A stretch of 64,000 nt of DNA from Candidatus Leptofilum proximum (GTDB lineage Bacteria; Chloroflexota; Anaerolineae; Promineifilales; Promineifilaceae), in assembly GCA_016710325.1 (NCBI GenBank), contig JADJXK010000001.1, positions 558,001 through 622,000 of the forward strand, written 5' to 3'. Numbering within the stretch: the stretch's first letter is position 1; the number at the start of each line of letters is the position of its first letter. Of the stretch, positions 63,552 to 64,000 are shown piece by piece. The position numbers and the translations under genes were made by a program. Below the pieces are notes generated by a model. It ran no database searches. It worked only from the letters and a program-made list of their open reading frames with translations, and was not told where the DNA came from.

Positions 63552-64000
63552 ATGACTGATCGTTCACTGGATGAAACCCTGTATCGTCAATTTCTGACCA
63601 TTTTTGTATTGCTCGACGACGGCGACCGGCAAACGTTCAAACAAATCGATCTGACCACCACGCAGTACAACTTTCTTCGCACCCTTGCCAATGGCACCAT
63701 TGCCAACGGCACCATTGCCAATGGCACGCTGGCGGATGCCGCAGCCGATAATCTCACCATAACAGAATTGGCAGACAAGCTGCTGTGCACGCGGGGCAAT
63801 GTGACCCGGCTGGTGCAGCGGCTGAGCAAGAGCGGCCTGATTCACGTCGGCAGCGACGCGCGTGATCAGCGGCTGGTGCGCATCTCCCTCACCGAGGCGG
63901 GGCAAGCCAAACTGGCGCAGGCCCACCAGCTCCACGAAGCGTCGATCCAGCGCCGCCTGGCCGGGCTCACCCCCGACCAGCGGCAGCAGCTGATTGAGTT
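63552..64000 (+). CDS. MarR-family regulator, cut by the right edge
   Basis: First 149 residues. A winged helix-turn-helix is visible (LTITELADKLLCTRGNVTRL with VQRLSKSGLIHVGSDARDQR). An unusual in-frame tandem repeat (ANGTIANGTIANGTLADAAA) of 12-base units (GCCAATGGCACC, 63688-63728) lies before the recognition helices. An autoregulatory operator is directly upstream. Ligand unknown. Confidence 0.9.
   Translation, partial: MTDRSLDETLYRQFLTIFVLLDDGDRQTFKQIDLTTTQYNFLRTLANGTIANGTIANGTLADAAADNLTITELADKLLCTRGNVTRLVQRLSKSGLIHVGSDARDQRLVRISLTEAGQAKLAQAHQLHEASIQRRLAGLTPDQRQQLIE

Overview
The window looks like a chromosomal segment of a GC-rich (roughly 55-60% by eye), filamentous-type member of the Chloroflexota, most likely Anaerolineae or a relative. 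This is an inference from gene content: secreted proteins ending in an LYLPxI(I/V)x-type tail, CSLREA/choice-of-anchor surface proteins, many short tandem repeat hairpins between and inside genes, and a strongly over-used palindrome ACGGCCGT. No rRNA, tRNA or CRISPR array was seen.

Layout. 1-4081 (minus): a secD-secF-lipoprotein-alcohol dehydrogenase operon, cut by the left edge. 4224-13611: a GNAT acetyltransferase, two histidine kinases, a response regulator, a SUI1-type factor, a secreted glycosidase, a TetR/YceI pair and a VOC dioxygenase-like protein. 13831-23685 (plus): a sulfur-metabolism locus with a fused ferredoxin-NrfD protein, a toxin-antitoxin pair, a molybdopterin oxidoreductase, a persulfide dioxygenase-rhodanese protein whose reading frame holds an in-frame TGA (predicted selenocysteine) followed by a SECIS-like hairpin, two YeeE/YedE sulfur transport halves and a TorD-like chaperone. 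23779-26345: azlCD, a CGNR regulator, and an XRE-DUF805 protein. 26554-32950: an Imm5-like protein and a four-gene cassette (unknown protein, two DUF2791/BREX-type ATPases, an Lhr-like helicase) that resembles a defence or genome-maintenance system. 33437-42523: scattered metabolic genes (amidase, haloacetate dehalogenase-like and other alpha/beta hydrolases, methyltransferase, DinB, Gfo/Idh/MocA) plus a 734-residue orphan. 42695-45019: a MerR-type promoter with a small Cys-containing protein, then aroH-aroF behind a Phe/Tyr leader peptide and attenuator. 45347-51803: a propeller protein, MBL hydrolase, NUDIX, two glycerophosphodiesterases separated by an intact IS5-type element, and a WD40-like lipoprotein. 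52029-54085: chelatase subunits ChlI and ChlD joined by a slippery A9 run consistent with programmed -1 frameshifting. 54266-64000: a hydrolase, a giant mosaic surface protein, a lipoprotein, a large XRE/NB-ARC/TPR regulator, a broken glycosidase, a 90-bp MITE-like element and the start of a MarR gene with its operator.

How the genes work together. The sulfur locus forms a coherent path: thiosulfate or persulfide sulfur enters through the YeeE/YedE pair, the dioxygenase-rhodanese converts persulfide to sulfite and thiosulfate, and the cytoplasmic Mo enzyme with its Fe-S/NrfD partner links an inorganic sulfur compound to the quinone pool, matured by the TorD-like protein. The aroH-aroF pair is a regulated entry to Phe/Tyr synthesis. 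Several promoters lie so close to the start codon that leaderless mRNAs are likely.
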